Shown here: piece by piece, positions 47,905 to 50,136 of the stretch
Position numbering within the stretch: the stretch's first letter is position 1
Layout: each line of letters begins with the position of its first letter
Source of the DNA: an uncultured beta proteobacterium
GTDB taxonomy: Bacteria; Pseudomonadota; Gammaproteobacteria; Burkholderiales; Burkholderiaceae_B
Direction: 5' to 3'
DNA: 50,136 bases
Assembly (NCBI GenBank): GCA_903924715.1
Contig: CAIYCP010000257.1
Location: forward strand, 1 to 50,136
The notes under the pieces: generated by a model
What the model was told of the DNA's origin: nothing
Databases searched by the model: none
What the model saw: only the letters and a program-made list of their open reading frames with translations
Translations under genes and position numbers: made by a program

Positions 47905-48993
47905 TTAATAAAACGCTTTTTCATCCAACGACAAGAGTGGAAAGGCACTCAGCGCATCATTGGGGCTTAGTGGCGCCACGGCTTGCAAATAACTTGGGTT
48001 GAGTTCAGAAAGCGAATTCACGCCGATCAAGCCCATGCAGATTTTGATCTCGTCTTCTAAGATCTCAAGCATCCGCACCACACCGTCTGCACCGTCGGCC
48101 GCAAGCCCGATACATTGCATGCGTCCCATGCCAACAATATGGGCACCTGCTGCAATCGCTTTCACAATATCCGACCCGCGATTAAAACTGCCATCGACAA
48201 TAACAGTGGCCTTGCCGTTCACTGCCTTGACGACTTCTGGCAGCGCAGCCATTGAGCCTAAGCAATGATCAAGTTGTCGTCCACCGTGATTTGATACATA
48301 CACCATATCGACGCCGTGGTCGACGGCCATTGCAGCATCTTCCGCGGTGGCTATTCCTTTAAGAATCAGTGGGATCTTGAGTTTAGTTTTTAGGCGTTCG
48401 ACATCTTTCCAGGTGAGTTTGGGTTGAAACTCACGGCCTGGAACGGCGAGCCGACGGATGTTGCGTTTGGCCTGATCGCGTTCGCGCCGGCTGTAATGCG
48501 CCGTATCGACTGTCAGACAAAAAGCGCCGTTACCTGTTGCCTCGGTGCGAGCCGCGATGGCATCGACCCAGGCGGCATCGCCATGTACATACAACTGAAA
48601 AATTCGCAGTGCTTCAGGGGCCGCCTGAGCGACCGCCTCGATGCCGGGCTGACAGACCGAGCTGAGCATATGCGCAATGCCGAACTGTTCGGCTGCTTTG
48701 GCAGAGGCTGCACCCGCGCCTTGCGCAAATAACTCAAGGCTACCAACCGGCGCCAGCAGAATCGGTAAGCGCAAGTCTCGCCCTAAAAACGTCGTGCGCG
48801 CACTGACATTGCTGACATCGCGCAAGACGCGTGGACGAAATGCCAGCGCATCAATTGAGGCGCGATTGCGGCGCAGGGTCGTTTCGGTTTCGGTTCCGCC
48901 GACGATGTAGTCCCAATTATCGTGATTAAGTTTTTGGCGGGCTTTTTGAACAAGTTCATGAAGCGTTAAAAAACGCGGCTCTGCGGATGACAT
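47905..48993 (-). CDS. FMN-dependent alpha-hydroxy acid dehydrogenase/oxidase family protein
   Basis: 'NWDYIVGGTETETTLRRNRASIDALAFRPRVLRDVS', 'DMVYVSNHGGRQLDHCLGSMAALPEVV' catalytic His motif, 'HIVGMGRMQCIGLAADGADGVVRMLEILEDEI'. Confidence 0.92.
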   Translation of the reverse strand: MSSAEPRFLTLHELVQKARQKLNHDNWDYIVGGTETETTLRRNRASIDALAFRPRVLRDVSNVSARTTFLGRDLRLPILLAPVGSLELFAQGAGAASAKAAEQFGIAHMLSSVCQPGIEAVAQAAPEALRIFQLYVHGDAAWVDAIAARTEATGNGAFCLTVDTAHYSRRERDQAKRNIRRLAVPGREFQPKLTWKDVERLKTKLKIPLILKGIATAEDAAMAVDHGVDMVYVSNHGGRQLDHCLGSMAALPEVVKAVNGKATVIVDGSFNRGSDIVKAIAAGAHIVGMGRMQCIGLAADGADGVVRMLEILEDEIKICMGLIGVNSLSELNPSYLQAVAPLSPNDALSAFPLLSLDEKAFY

Positions 48994-49038
48994 AGTGATG
49001 AATGCGCTCTAAGTTAAGGTGGTTAAAAGAGATTGAAA

Positions 49039-50010
49039 CTATTCGCTGGCTTTGATGTTTGCAAGCTGTGCGATCGTTTTCCATTTTTTCATTTCGGCAA
49101 AGACAAACTCGCTCCAGGGAACAGCGCCGCGTGGATCAGGCACCATGCCTTTATCGATGATACTTTTTTGCATCTCGGGATCGGCCAGAACCTTTGCAAT
49201 ATCGACGCTGATTTTTTGCACGACTGCAGCAGGCGTATTTTTTGGCACAACCAGTCCAGTCCAACCAGCGCCTTCAAAGCCAGGGTAACCCGACTCTGCA
49301 ACAGTAGGAAGATTTGGTAGCTGCGGCACACGCTCTAGCATGGCGATACCAAGCGCTTTGAGTTTGCCCGACTTGATGTGCGGCAACGTAGCGGCCATGC
49401 TGTCAACTAAAATAGAAATTTGCCCGCCCAATAGATCGGTGACGGCACTTGCACTGCCTTTGTAATTAATACCAACCATGTTGATGCCAGCTGTGTATTT
49501 AAAGAGTTCGCCCGTTAGGTGCTGCGTGTTGTTGACGCCACCGTAGCCTACATTAAATTTTCCTGGATCTTTTTTTGCAGCTGCAACTAACTCTTGAATG
49601 GTGTTGTAGGGTAACGAGGCACTGACCACAATGATCATAGGGGCGATCGCTAAGCCACCCACGTAGGTGAAGTCTTTTGCAGCGTCGTAGGCAAGCTTGT
49701 CAAACACCGCGGGGTTAACCGCCAAGACACCGCTGGTCCCCATGATCATCGTGTAGCCATCTGGGGCTGCCGTCGCGCCAGCTACCATTCCCGGTACGCC
49801 ATTTTTATTTTCAACAATGACTTGTTGACCCCACGCGGTGGTGAGTTTTTCTGCCACAAGCCGCGCAATGATGTCGGTGGCTTGACCAGGCGGGAATGGG
49901 ACAATGAGCCTCACAGGCTTTTCGGGAAATACAGCCTGTGCATAGGTGGTGGAATTGAACGTCACACCTGATAGCGTGATGAATAAGGCCAACAATATTT
50001 TTAAATTCAT
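49039..50010 (-). CDS. Bug-family TTT solute-binding protein
   Basis: 'FPEKPVRLIVPFPPGQATDIIARLVAEKLTTAWGQQVIVENKNGVPGMVAGATAAPDGYTMIMG'. Confidence 0.95.
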   Translation of the reverse strand: MNLKILLALFITLSGVTFNSTTYAQAVFPEKPVRLIVPFPPGQATDIIARLVAEKLTTAWGQQVIVENKNGVPGMVAGATAAPDGYTMIMGTSGVLAVNPAVFDKLAYDAAKDFTYVGGLAIAPMIIVVSASLPYNTIQELVAAAKKDPGKFNVGYGGVNNTQHLTGELFKYTAGINMVGINYKGSASAVTDLLGGQISILVDSMAATLPHIKSGKLKALGIAMLERVPQLPNLPTVAESGYPGFEGAGWTGLVVPKNTPAAVVQKISVDIAKVLADPEMQKSIIDKGMVPDPRGAVPWSEFVFAEMKKWKTIAQLANIKASE

Positions 50011-50078
50011 GCGTCTTGTCTCAGGATAATTCTGGTTCTGTCGCTGCTCGTTCTTGGTGGCCGCTGATCAGTAAAAGG

Positions 50079-50136
50079 CTATTCAGTCGACTTGATGTTC
50101 GCCTGCTGTGCGGCGGTCTTCCATTTTTTCATTTCA
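50079..50136 (-). CDS. Bug-family solute-binding protein, C-terminus only (runs off right edge)
   Basis: Reverse reading gives '...EMKKWKTAAQQANIKSTE*' (stop 50079-50081), close to the neighbouring Bug C-terminus 'EMKKWKTIAQLANIKASE'. Confidence 0.8.
   Translation of the reverse strand, partial: EMKKWKTAAQQANIKSTE

Overview
The window is a Burkholderiales-type (probably Alcaligenaceae-like, inferred from protein style only) catabolic and transport region. I see no tRNA, rRNA, CRISPR, prophage or IS element. It is dominated by Bug-family (TctC-like) periplasmic solute-binding proteins: 13 loci lie wholly inside the window (one split by a frameshift) and a 14th is cut by the right edge. Only two TctA/TctB membrane pairs are present. 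The Bug genes sit beside enzymes for CoA-linked or dicarboxylate catabolism: class III CoA-transferases, acyl-CoA dehydrogenases, MaoC-type hydratases, fumarate-reductase-like flavoproteins, HMG-CoA-lyase-like and MmgE/PrpD proteins, an Asp/Glu racemase-maleate isomerase family protein, a CMD-family protein, UbiX and an AMP-forming CoA ligase. A nitrogen-control operon (TorF-like porin, glnK, amtB) carries a near-consensus sigma-54 promoter and a partial NtrC-like site. A complete nitrate/taurine-type ABC transporter is also present. The most notable signals are: the orphan-Bug expansion; a Bug gene split at an A7 tract; a candidate Bug pseudogene tail; a possible heteromeric class III CoA-transferase pair inside a full uptake-plus-catabolism operon; repeated Bug/flavoprotein modules; and the sigma-54 signal. 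I could not demonstrate a wholly new system. Product names rest on motif and sequence recognition without database searches.
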